Assembly: GCA_964425605.1 (NCBI GenBank)
Contig: CAYRNR010000014.1
Location: 1-64,000 of the forward strand
Source of the DNA: CAYRNR01 sp964425605
GTDB taxonomy: Bacteria > Myxococcota_A > UBA796 > UBA9615 > CAYRNR01
Direction: 5' to 3'
Length of the DNA stretch: 64,000 bases
Shown here: positions 10,901 through 18,939 of the stretch, piece after piece
Layout of the letters: each line of letters starts with the position of its first letter
Numbering within the stretch: the first letter of the stretch is position 1
Notes under the pieces: model-generated
What the model saw: only the letters and a program-made list of their open reading frames with translations
What the model was told of the DNA's origin: nothing
Database searches by the model: none
Position numbers and translations under genes: made by a program

Positions 10901-11679
10901 TCACAGACGCGGCCGCCGGTGGGGCCGTCCTCGCCCGTGTGGTTGCGCACCCGGTACAGCTCGATGGCGTCGCCGATGCGCAGCCGGTCCGAACCCTCGG
11001 GCAGCTCGAAGGCCGCAGGCGGGGTCTGGGGACGGATGCCGGTGCCGGTGGCCACGGCGTCGTGGTCGCCCGCCAGGAAGATGGACTGCCGCGGCACGGG
11101 CTCCTCGTGCACGAACCCGTAGCCGTAGGCGAAGGGCACGTTGACGAAGGGGCCGTCACTCCACAGCACCGCCAGACCGCTGACCTCGTCCTCGTGCAGG
11201 TCGCGCACCTCGGGGCCGTCGGTCATCCGACCGTCCGGGTAGGAGTATGCATCGGCCACGAAGTCCACGCCGCCCTCGCAGGCGACCTGGAGGTGGACGG
11301 TGCCGCCAGCCACGGGGCCGGGAGGCGTGATCACGTTGATGGCGTTGGGCTCGAGGTCGATGCCGTCGAGCAGGTGACAGGCGACCTCGTAGTCGGTCTT
11401 GTCCTGCCCTCGGATGAGCACATCGCCGGAGTCGTCGTAGGACTCGAGCACGGCCGCGTTGCGGGACCCGAAGGTCACCACGGGCGTGCTGCACTGCTCG
11501 AAGTCCTCGTCGGCGATGGTGACGACCACGTGCTCGCACCCCGCCAGGGAGAACTGACCCGTGGGCTCCAGCCCGCCGATCGACGGGGGTGTACCCGTGT
11601 AGTAGACGGTGTCGCAACCGACGGACGCCAGCAGCAAGGTGGTGAAGACCAGCGATAGAGTCGTGATTCGCATCTTCAT
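7945..11679 (-). CDS. Very large Asp-rich lipoprotein with TSP3-like calcium-binding repeats
   Basis: 1244 aa. The signal peptide ends in lipobox SVGC (lipidated C22). The N-terminal ~730 residues are non-repetitive and beta-rich, with a few DGxDNDxDG motifs. They begin with an IPT-like segment on secondary-structure feel only. The C-terminal ~510 residues hold about a dozen repeats of the form CxDGxDNDGDGWIDxxDPDC, like thrombospondin type 3 or EF-hand-like calcium sites. The ATG at 11679 follows AGGTGGAGG; the ATG at 11673 is also possible. The stop of the preceding lipoprotein gene lies 9 bp upstream, so it is the last gene of the four-gene envelope operon. The function is not known; a surface calcium-dependent structural role is inferred. 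Confidence 0.82.
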   Translation of the reverse strand: MKMRITTLSLVFTTLLLASVGCDTVYYTGTPPSIGGLEPTGQFSLAGCEHVVVTIADEDFEQCSTPVVTFGSRNAAVLESYDDSGDVLIRGQDKTDYEVACHLLDGIDLEPNAINVITPPGPVAGGTVHLQVACEGGVDFVADAYSYPDGRMTDGPEVRDLHEDEVSGLAVLWSDGPFVNVPFAYGYGFVHEEPVPRQSIFLAGDHDAVATGTGIRPQTPPAAFELPEGSDRLRIGDAIELYRVRNHTGEDGPTGGRVCDEPICNYVGDPTDFQNTDAAFLRIEYERPAGQACFAGAFGRDEITGDPNPDVDTCSDGIDNDEDGNIDSNDISCGYFWGTGDDSDDAPTGCVRYYHIDANLAMGLTHDGFDLAPSELPLDFTWQGVMRPLGSPPYETSVQSEDMIEGGEVVGIELTTTAYRARLVRTITSFGLPMDPDDPFEHELEFFDALELEQGSTEVMLPEETVFPFFFDPDVRYYENFDTGGENVIPMGKPMFVRADGGTSYGTQVDGFDTDGNGNGVADPWEYVITVPDTEEGDPNAGTGFPWALDLYFSFPMHIDPNDYAGVTMTAEDWKRFDEDGVVTACKGKPILWEDECGEREGDRDSCFDGEDNDGDDLTDDADSDCFCKDDFVTASIDVYEPALPMSLGWVSSYRLVAHAWHHQERICLPPEALAALPDIAPSIGIDEDYQSSEVYRTSGWGIIAFNKHRMSPVPINELHGNMIADAQHGYQSYFFTVSNCQDGIDNDADGAVDCDDWACADAVVCGGQNTENFWEAMQDPLCSDGRDNDMDGWIDYVEDNPLTEDLDESLWGDPGCDDGDDVTEDNDDLGPCADGVDNDGDGDVDGNDVQCADPVTGGWNAVSENPQCSNTVDDDGDGFTDYPDDPDCVDENDNIEATTGCENGLDDDGDGWIDEEDPDCYYWGFVDEDDLNVASWPCANGQDDDLDGLIDGHDPGCSDAEDTSEEDPHASCGDGVDNDGDGWIDMEDPTCVDDIPEVTGGGTETECHNGLDDDGDGDIDGFDAQCEDAYDVQEAASECEDGTDNDGDGWIDEEDPDCYYWLAGAEMGLDVSSWECADGADNDGDGLIDGNDLGCESAEDADETDPHWSCVDATDNDGDGWIDEADPDCDNNGDEDAGDFGLTECNDGADNDLDGFTDSEDPECTDALIDQEAGPNCADGADNDGDGWIDEEDPDCYFYMSDFENGATIAAECGNGVDDDGDLLIDGNDPGCADAEDTDESDA
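7948..9470 (-). repeat. TSP3/EF-hand-like protein repeats
   Basis: Coding repeats of about 35-45 residues with a CxDGxDNDGDGxIDxxDPxC core. They alternate between 'GWIDEEDPDCYYW' and 'GLIDGNDxGCxDAED' versions, so a two-module unit has been amplified. The DNA-level periodicity comes from these codons and is not an independent element. Confidence 0.8.
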
Positions 11680-11688
11680 GTCCTCCAC

Positions 11689-13275
11689 CTACAGGCTTTC
11701 CCGGTCGACCGCGAGGCGTCCGATGGAGACGTTGCTCACCCGGACTCGAATCTGCCCCATGTCCACCTGGTTGCCGATCTCGTCCTTGACCGCGGGCATC
11801 GTGACGCGCTCCTCGACCACGCGGCCGACCAGCAGCATGGCACCTGCCACGCGGGTGGTGTCCACCTCGTCGAGCAGGTCCTCGATGGTGTCCGCGGAGA
11901 CGATGAACTGGCCCGGCTCGTCGCTGACCGTGCAGGTCATCTCCGCCGCCAGGGCGCCCTCGATGGTGTTGCGGTTCCCGCCCACGTTGAAGCAGCGCTT
12001 CTCGCCGCCCACGTTGCGGCACTCCTGCGTCTGGTAGTGACGCGCGCACTCGGGGTCCGGGCCCATCCACTGGCCGTCGAGCCACTCGGGACAGGTCGGG
12101 TTGTCCGGGTCCCAGTGACACAGGCAGCCGTCCGAGTCGCAGTAGAAGTCGTTGTCGTTGTCGAGGCCGTCGTCGCAGTTGTCGTCACCGCTGCCGCTGC
12201 CCTCGCTGTTGCCCACGGTCTCGTCGGGCTGGTAGTCGGGGTCGCAGTACAGGTCGGTGGCCGCCATGGCCCCGGCGTCGTAGTCGGGATCGTTGGGGTT
12301 GAAGTCCACGCAGTCGCACTCGAAGGCCGGGTCCCAGGGGCACTCCAGCCGCCGTCCGAGCTCCTCCTCGTACAGCAGCTTGACCTGGATGACGACGTAG
12401 CCGTTGTTCTCGGCCGCGTCCTCCCAGGGCTCCCACCGGACGTTGAGCACGTCGCCGGTGCCGTCCAGGGGGCTGTCCAGGTAGCGCGTCGAGGCCGCGA
12501 AGGTCATCACGTCGCCCGCGGTCGGTGAGTCGGTGTTGCCGACGATGACCGTGTCGAGCTTGGGCGGCGAGTAGATGGTCGGCGAGTCCGCGGGCTTGCC
12601 CGAGCGGGTGTCCCCGGCCCACGAGGGGGAGGGCACCGAGGCCACGGGGGCGCCCTCGGGGGGCAGGCCGCCGTCCCACTCCAGGGTCAGCTCCTCGTCG
12701 TAGGACCAGTTGGAGTCGATGTCGGGGTGGTCCTGCACCTGCGCGCCGGCGTCGATGTAATAGATGAACACGTCGGTGGTGTTCGCCGGGTAGTCCCCCG
12801 GGTCGCGGGGCAGCTCGAAGCGCATGGTGTCGCTGACGAACCGGATGTTGTCCCCGAGGTCCACCGTGGTGAACGAGCCGATGAATCCCGTGCGGTTCTT
12901 GGTCACCACGCAGCTGTCCATGGTGTCCGGCCCCTTGGGGCTGACCAGCTCGAACTCGTCCGCCCCGGTCAGCGCCGGGTGGAAGACGTAGCTGGCGCCG
13001 ACGACCATGTGGAACGGATCGGAGCCGTCCATGAAGGGGTCGCCGGGGTAGTACATCCCCGTCGAGGACAGATCGAGGTTCGTGGCCTCGATGTTCAGGT
13101 TGACGAAGTCGATCAGGCCCCCCGCGGGTTCGGGTGCGGGCTGCACTTGACCGGGGTCGTAACCGACTCCGATCAACTTGGCCCCTGCCTTGTTCGTGTC
13201 ACGTCCGCAACCCGCGGACACGACGGCGATCAGCAGGATGCCGACGAGGGTGGTGAGGAGTGTCGCTCTCGTCAT
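11689..13275 (-). CDS. Putative lipoprotein of the envelope operon
   Basis: 528 aa. The signal peptide MTRATLLTTL... ends in lipobox SAGC (lipidated C23). The mature part is acidic and probably beta-rich. A central Cys cluster contains one DNDNDFYCDSDGC segment like the Asp repeats in the neighbouring gene, and a C-rich stretch around CPWDPAFECDC. The C-terminal ~100 residues resemble a small beta domain. No known family is recognised. The ATG at 13275 has a GGAAG ribosome-binding site 7-8 bases upstream. A start at 13290 lacks one. The gene sits between the 1408-aa fusion protein (52-bp gap) and the 1244-aa lipoprotein (9-bp gap), which suggests a shared envelope assembly. Confidence 0.75.
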   Translation of the reverse strand: MTRATLLTTLVGILLIAVVSAGCGRDTNKAGAKLIGVGYDPGQVQPAPEPAGGLIDFVNLNIEATNLDLSSTGMYYPGDPFMDGSDPFHMVVGASYVFHPALTGADEFELVSPKGPDTMDSCVVTKNRTGFIGSFTTVDLGDNIRFVSDTMRFELPRDPGDYPANTTDVFIYYIDAGAQVQDHPDIDSNWSYDEELTLEWDGGLPPEGAPVASVPSPSWAGDTRSGKPADSPTIYSPPKLDTVIVGNTDSPTAGDVMTFAASTRYLDSPLDGTGDVLNVRWEPWEDAAENNGYVVIQVKLLYEEELGRRLECPWDPAFECDCVDFNPNDPDYDAGAMAATDLYCDPDYQPDETVGNSEGSGSGDDNCDDGLDNDNDFYCDSDGCLCHWDPDNPTCPEWLDGQWMGPDPECARHYQTQECRNVGGEKRCFNVGGNRNTIEGALAAEMTCTVSDEPGQFIVSADTIEDLLDEVDTTRVAGAMLLVGRVVEERVTMPAVKDEIGNQVDMGQIRVRVSNVSIGRLAVDRESL

Positions 13276-13327
13276 CGTTTTGCTTCCCATGCGGCGCCGG
13301 TGCGCCAGGGTTGTCTCTCTCATCGCT

Positions 13328-16300
13328 CTACCAGCCCGTGCCCAGCCCGATGTACAGGCGGATGGATGGCTTCTCCTTCTCCGTGGAGATGGAACCGACG
13401 TTGGGGTCGGAGACGTTGGTGACGATGTCGTCGCCGTCCACGTCCCAGATGCCGCCGATCTCCTGGAAGCCGTAGGCCACCCGGATGAAGCTGTTCCAGC
13501 TGGAGCGGTTGAACAGGTTGGCGCGGATGCGGAGCTCCACGCCGATGTCGCCGAGTATCCGGTTGCCGTTCTGGCTGGCCACCGGGAAGAGGGCTCGGCC
13601 GCACTCACCGCCGTTGCGGAGCTTGACGTCCGTGGGGCAGTTGTCGAGCCGGTCGCTGAACAGCGTCTCCGGCACGATGTCGTTGGCGTTGTAGGCCACC
13701 TCGTCGCCGTAGACGAACTGGTAGGTCTCGGCGCCTTCGCGCACGTGGTAGCTCCAGAAGTTGCCCCAGGTGCTGAAGATCTGCAGGTAGATGCTCTCGA
13801 GGTAGAGGATGCCGAACTTCTTGTCGATGTTCCGCGCGATGGGCAGACGGTAGGCGGCGTTGAACACGCCCATCATCTCACCGGACAGGGACCAGGGCTC
13901 GTACCCGGCGAACGACGTGTTGGCCGTCCACGGGTTGCGATAGCCCAGGGCGGACTGGCCGCCGCCGCGGAACTCGTCCGAGTAGGGCACGTTCATCGGA
14001 ATCAGCCCCAGCAGCAGGTCCAGCTGCAGGGTGTGCTCGAAGCGCTTGGCCCAGGGCACGGCGATGTAGCCGATGGTCTGGAACTGGAACTCCGGGTAGA
14101 CGTAGCGGTCGAACAGCTCGCCGTCGTCCGCGTCCACGCCGTGGGTGGACTCGTACAGGATGTCGCTGTAGTTGACCGAGACGTCCGCGGAGACGCGGAT
14201 ACCACCGCGGGGGTTGATGGCGAAGTTGCCCCAGTACATCGCCTGCTCGGAGAACGACGCGATCCCGAAGTGGAACGTGTTGTTCACGTGGAAGAAGATG
14301 GGCGAGACGCCGGTGCCCTCGTCGGTCCCCGTGGAGCTGGCCCCGTAGGTGAAGTTGTTGTAGCTAAGCTCCAGGTAGCTGTTGAGCGGGATGTCGATGC
14401 CCGCGTAGGCGCCGTAGAAGGCCTGGCCGCCCTTGATGTCCCCCTGGAAGATGTCGTCGGTGGTCGCCGAGTCCTCGTCCCGATCCCAGCGGTAGGCGAA
14501 GTCGTACTTGTACTGCACGTACTGGCCGCCGAAGGAGATGTTGGGCGCGAGCTTGTTCAGGGTCACGCCACCGGCGATGACCATGTACTCACCGAACGTC
14601 GCGTACAGCCACGTGTCGTGGTTGGACAGGAAGTCGTTGCCCCACATGTAGATACCGCCGGCGAAGGCCATGTGGGAGCGGGAGTTGTTCTCCAGCGAGA
14701 GGATCGGGATGGCGCCGGGGGGCCGCAGGTACTTGCCGCCCGTGGGCACCGGCTCGGTGACCTCGGCGTAGGACGGGATGTCCTCCTGGAGCTCCAGGTC
14801 CCACTCGTCGTCGCCGAACGCCAGCGCGGTGTCGTCCACCACGTGGTTGTAGAAGTCGTCCTTGTTCAGGCCGTACAGCTTCCAGCCGTAGCAGGTGTAG
14901 TAGCTGTACATCAGGTTGCCCTTGGGCGTGATGCCCGGGGTGAACGCGCCGTACAGCACGTTCGTCACCTGGATCAGGGCGGCGTTGTCCAGCTCCTGCT
15001 GGGTGGCCTTCTTGCCGATGATCTCGGGGGTGTACTCCTTGACGATCAGCAGGGTCTCGGGCATCTCCTCGGGGAGCTCCGGCGGCGTGAACGCGTCGTC
15101 GCCGCCCTTGCCCGCGACCATGGGCCGGTCCTGGGCCGCGACGGCCTCGTCGCGCGCCAGGATGACGAACTCCACGCGGCGGTTGAGCGCGTGGGCTTCC
15201 TCGGTGTCCTCGGTGGACAGCAGCTTGGTCTGGCCGTACCCCTTGGGGGTCAGCCGCGCCGCGTCCACTTCCTTGCCGGCGAGGTACGCCACCACGGCCT
15301 GGGCGCGGTTCTGGCTCAGCTCCTGGTTGGCCCTCTTCTTGCCCTGGCTGTCCGTGTGCCCGGCCACCTCGATGCTCGTCAGGCCGGGGTGACGGTTGAG
15401 GGTCTCGGCCAGCACGTCGAGCAGCTCGTTGGACTGGGCCGACAGGTTGGCGGTGCCCAGGTCGAAGAAGATCTTCTCGGAGATCTCGACGCGCTCGGCG
15501 GTGACCCGCACGGGCAGCTCGTCGGGGCAGCCGTCCTGGTCGCGCCAGCGGTTGAAGGTCTCGGGCTCCTCCGGGCAGTTGTCCTCGGAGTCGGCGAAGC
15601 TGTCGCCGTCGGTGTCGCGCCAGCCGATTTCCGCGTTGGGGTTGAACCGGAAGACGTTGTAGATGCCGCCGACGCGATCACTGGAGAAGTAGATCATGCC
15701 GTCGTCGGCCCAGTAGGGGTCGCGGTCCTCGTAGCGGTCGCGCGTGATGGGATGCGGGTCGGTACCGTCGGCGTTGACGATCCAGAGATCCTGCATGTTG
15801 TTGCGCCACAGCCCGAACACGAGCTGCGTGCCGTCGGGGGACCAGTCCACCATCTCGATGGTGTTGTGCTCCAGGAACGGGGTCAGCTGGACGCGGCTCT
15901 CGCCCTCGAGGCTGAAGTCGTCCGCGCGGATCTTGAAGAGGTTCTGGTTGCCTGCCGCGTACTCGGTGTACGCGATCCACTCACCGTCCGGGGACCAGGA
16001 CGGGTCCTGGACGCGCAGGGCGCCCTTGAGCTTGCCCACCAGCTCCATCTCGAGGGACTCGTCGTCCTCGTTCTCCACCACCTCGGTGATGCACAGCGTG
16101 TTCCACGTGTACCCGCCCGGGTACGTGTACATCTTCAGATCGTGCTGGGCCTTGGAGATGTCGTGCTCGTAGCACTGGCTGACGAGCCGGGTGCCGTCGG
16201 GGGACCAGTCGAACTGACCCGAACCGGAGGCCGAGGGCACGGTGCCCTTCTTCCAGCCGGTGCGCACCTTGCGCTTCTTCAGATCGGAGATGAGCTCCTC

Positions 16301-17554
16301 GTCCTCCTCCTCGTCGAGGTAGGCGCGGCGCATGGGCATCCACATCTCCTCGTCGATCTCGGTGACGGTGAGCCGCCCGCCGCGGTACTCGTAGTCGGCC
16401 ATGTAGCGGCCGTCCGCGGTGTAGCGGGGGCACCAGCGCATGGAGCCCGAGGACTCGTAGTCCTTGAGCTTCTCGAACTCCTTCTTCTTCTCCCACTCGA
16501 TGCGGTCCTCGTCGTCCTCGGGGAGCTCCCAGTCGGGCGGCGTGTAGCGCATCTCGGCGCCGATGGCCGGCTCGGCCATGACCTCGTCCTGGACCTTGGT
16601 GTACTTGGCCGTGGCCCACTCGATCCAGCCGTCGCGCAGCTCCTCGACGGTCACGCCGAGGGTGTCCTCGACCACGCGGTCGAAGTTGGCGGTCCAGCCG
16701 GACTCTTCCTTGTTCTTGGCGAACGCCTGGTAGATGCCTTCGCCGTACTGCTCGTCGAGGTAGACCGCGAAGTTGTAGCCGGAGTTGTAGTGACGCTCGC
16801 CGTCCATCCAGCTGTCGCGGCCGTAGTAGTCCTCCCAGTCGGACTTGGCCAGGAGGGTGCCCTCGAGGATGTCGGCGCGCATCCACATGTCGCGGTTGGA
16901 GTTCCACGTGTTGATGCCGGCGACCTCGGAGGTGTACTCCGCGCCACCCTCGACCCACCACCAGGGGTCTCCATCACCGATGAAGACGTTGATGCCAGTG
17001 TCGGTGTTGTACGCGCCGTCACGCCAGCGGGCGTTCACGACCCACCCGAAGGAGTTCTCGGCGAACACGCCGTCCTTCTTCAGGGACACCACGTGGGCGT
17101 ACTCGTGGTAGATCACCGCCCGCAACCAGTCGGCGTGACCGCGCCAGCGCCACAGCATGTCGTCATGCTTGGACGAGACCACGATCCAGTCGAAGTTGGG
17201 GATGGTGTAGCCCCACAGGTCGTCCGGCTGCTCGAGGATCACGACGTTGACCGTCTCCTCGAGGAACAGGTCGTACTGCGAGCAGATCGGCTCGTACATC
17301 TCCTCGCACACCAGCGCGGTCTTGCGGGCCGCGGCGTTGCCATCGAGGTAGAAACGAGTCTCCTCCGGCCCCTTCTTGGAGACCGGGTAGAACACGTTGA
17401 AGTGCTCTGTGTGGATCACGTACCAGTCCAGCGACGGGTAGTTGAACAAGTCGAAGAACTTCTCGGCGCTGGCATTCTGGGGTCCGGCGAACACGGTCAG
17501 AACCGCGAACGCGCCCAGCAGAATCCTAGTCGTCATGGGGCCCTTGATGCTCAT
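13328..17554 (-). CDS. Multidomain envelope protein: MA-type metalloprotease-like, PD40 propeller, OmpA, beta-barrel
   Basis: 1408 aa. The signal peptide ends near residue 30 (NASA-EKFF). Residues about 45-350 look like a peptidase MA-type domain with HEYAH at 150-154, a zinc-ligand motif. Residues about 430-620 carry TolB-like PD40 repeats (WSPDGTRLV, WSPDGEWIAY, DWSPDGTQLV). Residues about 650-685 are TSP3-like (DTDGDSFADSEDNCPEEP). Residues about 690-810 form an OmpA peptidoglycan-binding domain (GHTDSQGKKRANQELSQNRA, then LNRRVEF). The last ~540 residues are aromatic, beta-rich and end in GLGTGW, as an outer-membrane barrel would. The ATG at 17554 follows GGAGCAGAG; an upstream ATG at 17581 overlaps the preceding stop. 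OmpA in the middle of such a chain is unusual. Confidence 0.85.
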   Translation of the reverse strand: MSIKGPMTTRILLGAFAVLTVFAGPQNASAEKFFDLFNYPSLDWYVIHTEHFNVFYPVSKKGPEETRFYLDGNAAARKTALVCEEMYEPICSQYDLFLEETVNVVILEQPDDLWGYTIPNFDWIVVSSKHDDMLWRWRGHADWLRAVIYHEYAHVVSLKKDGVFAENSFGWVVNARWRDGAYNTDTGINVFIGDGDPWWWVEGGAEYTSEVAGINTWNSNRDMWMRADILEGTLLAKSDWEDYYGRDSWMDGERHYNSGYNFAVYLDEQYGEGIYQAFAKNKEESGWTANFDRVVEDTLGVTVEELRDGWIEWATAKYTKVQDEVMAEPAIGAEMRYTPPDWELPEDDEDRIEWEKKKEFEKLKDYESSGSMRWCPRYTADGRYMADYEYRGGRLTVTEIDEEMWMPMRRAYLDEEEDEELISDLKKRKVRTGWKKGTVPSASGSGQFDWSPDGTRLVSQCYEHDISKAQHDLKMYTYPGGYTWNTLCITEVVENEDDESLEMELVGKLKGALRVQDPSWSPDGEWIAYTEYAAGNQNLFKIRADDFSLEGESRVQLTPFLEHNTIEMVDWSPDGTQLVFGLWRNNMQDLWIVNADGTDPHPITRDRYEDRDPYWADDGMIYFSSDRVGGIYNVFRFNPNAEIGWRDTDGDSFADSEDNCPEEPETFNRWRDQDGCPDELPVRVTAERVEISEKIFFDLGTANLSAQSNELLDVLAETLNRHPGLTSIEVAGHTDSQGKKRANQELSQNRAQAVVAYLAGKEVDAARLTPKGYGQTKLLSTEDTEEAHALNRRVEFVILARDEAVAAQDRPMVAGKGGDDAFTPPELPEEMPETLLIVKEYTPEIIGKKATQQELDNAALIQVTNVLYGAFTPGITPKGNLMYSYYTCYGWKLYGLNKDDFYNHVVDDTALAFGDDEWDLELQEDIPSYAEVTEPVPTGGKYLRPPGAIPILSLENNSRSHMAFAGGIYMWGNDFLSNHDTWLYATFGEYMVIAGGVTLNKLAPNISFGGQYVQYKYDFAYRWDRDEDSATTDDIFQGDIKGGQAFYGAYAGIDIPLNSYLELSYNNFTYGASSTGTDEGTGVSPIFFHVNNTFHFGIASFSEQAMYWGNFAINPRGGIRVSADVSVNYSDILYESTHGVDADDGELFDRYVYPEFQFQTIGYIAVPWAKRFEHTLQLDLLLGLIPMNVPYSDEFRGGGQSALGYRNPWTANTSFAGYEPWSLSGEMMGVFNAAYRLPIARNIDKKFGILYLESIYLQIFSTWGNFWSYHVREGAETYQFVYGDEVAYNANDIVPETLFSDRLDNCPTDVKLRNGGECGRALFPVASQNGNRILGDIGVELRIRANLFNRSSWNSFIRVAYGFQEIGGIWDVDGDDIVTNVSDPNVGSISTEKEKPSIRLYIGLGTGW

Positions 17555-17580
17555 CTCTGCTCCAACGGGCGAAAGTCTCA

Positions 17581-18666
17581 TCAGAAGCGATACAGGACGT
17601 TGGCGCCCACGGTCATGCCGCGGGTGGGGCTCACGTCCTCGAGGGGAATCATGAACGCCGGCAAACCTGCCAGCGTGTACTGGGCCAGGACGTCCACCTG
17701 GAACTCACGGCTCGGAGTGACGCTCACCCCGAACACGCCGTCCATCAACATCCCCGAGCTGTTGGGGATGGGGTCGCACTCGCTGCACTGGGCCAGGGAG
17801 CGACTGGAGGGTCCGACCTTGGTCTCGAAGCGGTACTGGCTCAGCACCCCGATCCGCAGGGACAGGAAGCGCGCCGGCTGGAAGAGCAGGTTGACGTCCC
17901 ACTCCACCGCGTCGCCGGGCTTGATCCGCATCTGGAACTGGTTCTCCTGGTCCTCGATGAGGTACTGGGCGATGCCGCTGGTGCGCCAGACGAAGCCGGC
18001 GCGGACGTCCACGGCCATGAACGCCAGCTGCTGCTTCCACTCGATGTCCAGGCCCCAGTTGTAGGTGCCGGTGCCCGTGGGCATCACCGTGACCAGCCCC
18101 GGGCTGGCGATGTAGCTCCCCGGGGACTCGAGGCCGGTGGGGGCCTTGATGTCCACGTGGCTGCCCAGCGACGTGTTGAACTTGCCGTTGGGGTCCTGCC
18201 GCCTCAACCACTGGATCAGGACGCCCATCTCCACGTCGCCGAGGGCGAAGGTGTTGACGCTGGTCGAGCGCGTCTCCTCGCCGTTGCCCGTCTCGATGAC
18301 CATCTCGTTGTCGTTGGCGAGGTGGTTCCAGACGAACGGGATCCGGACGTACAGGTCGGTGCCCTTGGTGAACCCCCAGCGACCCAGCAACGTGAAACGC
18401 CGGAAGTTCATCCGGGCGTTGTTGTTGTAGTTCTCGCTCTGGGTTCCAAACGAGCTGTCGCCGGCGAGGAACTCGCTGTTGGAGTGCTTCCAGTCGAAAC
18501 CGAGTCCAATCTCCACCCATCCCTTGCCCACGACCAGGGGCCGTTCCACGATCCGCTGCTCGATGTCGGATTGGGAGGTGTGGTGCTGGAACATGTCGGC
18601 CGATGCCGGAAGGGCGACGAGGGCGATCCCCGCCGCGAGGAGGCATGGTGCCATCCATCGCATCAT
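17581..18666 (-). CDS. Outer-membrane beta-barrel protein, first gene of the envelope operon
   Basis: 361 aa. The signal peptide is MMRWMAPCLLAAGIALVALPASA. The rest has alternating aromatic/polar strands such as WVEIGLGFDWKH, RRFTLLGRWGFTKG and VEWDVNLLFQPARF, and it ends in YRF, the terminal aromatic typical of BAM-inserted barrels. No family is recognised; a porin-like or 'putative transporter' barrel is likely. A clear sigma70-type promoter lies about 60 bases upstream (18725-18753). The next gene starts 26 bases after this one or overlaps its stop, so the operon is tight. It is divergent from the 5'-nucleotidase operon. Confidence 0.78.
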   Translation of the reverse strand: MMRWMAPCLLAAGIALVALPASADMFQHHTSQSDIEQRIVERPLVVGKGWVEIGLGFDWKHSNSEFLAGDSSFGTQSENYNNNARMNFRRFTLLGRWGFTKGTDLYVRIPFVWNHLANDNEMVIETGNGEETRSTSVNTFALGDVEMGVLIQWLRRQDPNGKFNTSLGSHVDIKAPTGLESPGSYIASPGLVTVMPTGTGTYNWGLDIEWKQQLAFMAVDVRAGFVWRTSGIAQYLIEDQENQFQMRIKPGDAVEWDVNLLFQPARFLSLRIGVLSQYRFETKVGPSSRSLAQCSECDPIPNSSGMLMDGVFGVSVTPSREFQVDVLAQYTLAGLPAFMIPLEDVSPTRGMTVGANVLYRF

Positions 18667-18724
18667 CGTGTCCGAGCCTCTCTTTCCACGCAGTGGAACC
18701 TTTCGGTTTGAAAAAAGTCGTGCA

Positions 18725-18753
18725 ATCAAAGCAGTCACCCCTGGTGGTGTCAA
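18725..18753 (-). promoter_or_regulatory. Sigma70-type promoter of the minus-strand envelope operon
   Basis: On the minus strand a perfect -35 TTGACA (18748-18753), a 17-bp spacer and TTTGAT (18725-18730, 4 of 6 matches to TATAAT) lie ahead of the barrel gene. The predicted transcript would start near 18718, giving a leader of about 50 bases before the ATG at 18666. This is among the best housekeeping-type promoters in the window. Confidence 0.65.
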
Positions 18754-18887
18754 GGTCGCGGCGCCGCGATTTCGCACTGCATCTCCATGTTGGCGGTGGC
18801 CGGCAGGGTGCAGGATATGCGCTGTCGCCGAGACCGCAGGTGACAGTTTTTTCCTTCCCCCCTGCACGACCCCCGTGCTAAGTTGCT

Positions 18888-18906
18888 CCTCTCCCTTCGG
18901 GAGAGG
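18888..18906 (+). promoter_or_regulatory. Leader hairpin before the 5'-nucleotidase gene
   Basis: CCTCTCCC-TTC-GGGAGAGG is a perfect 8-bp stem with a 3-base loop, 33 bases upstream of the GTG start at 18940. It could stabilise or attenuate the message. It is GC-rich with no T tract, so a terminator reading is weak. Confidence 0.4.
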
Positions 18907-18939
18907 CGGCCTAACCTGTTGAAATTCAAGAGGAATTTC

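Noticed and set aside
7912..11658. Very long open frame on the plus strand opposite the 1244-residue lipoprotein
   Set aside because: Its Val/Ala/Gly-rich low-complexity translation mirrors the Asp-rich repeats on the other strand. The real gene has a signal peptide, lipobox and ribosome-binding site; this frame has none.
13178..18064. 1628-codon open frame on the plus strand
   Set aside because: It runs across three minus-strand genes with clear domains (lipoprotein, OmpA fusion, barrel). It is a GC-rich antisense shadow.
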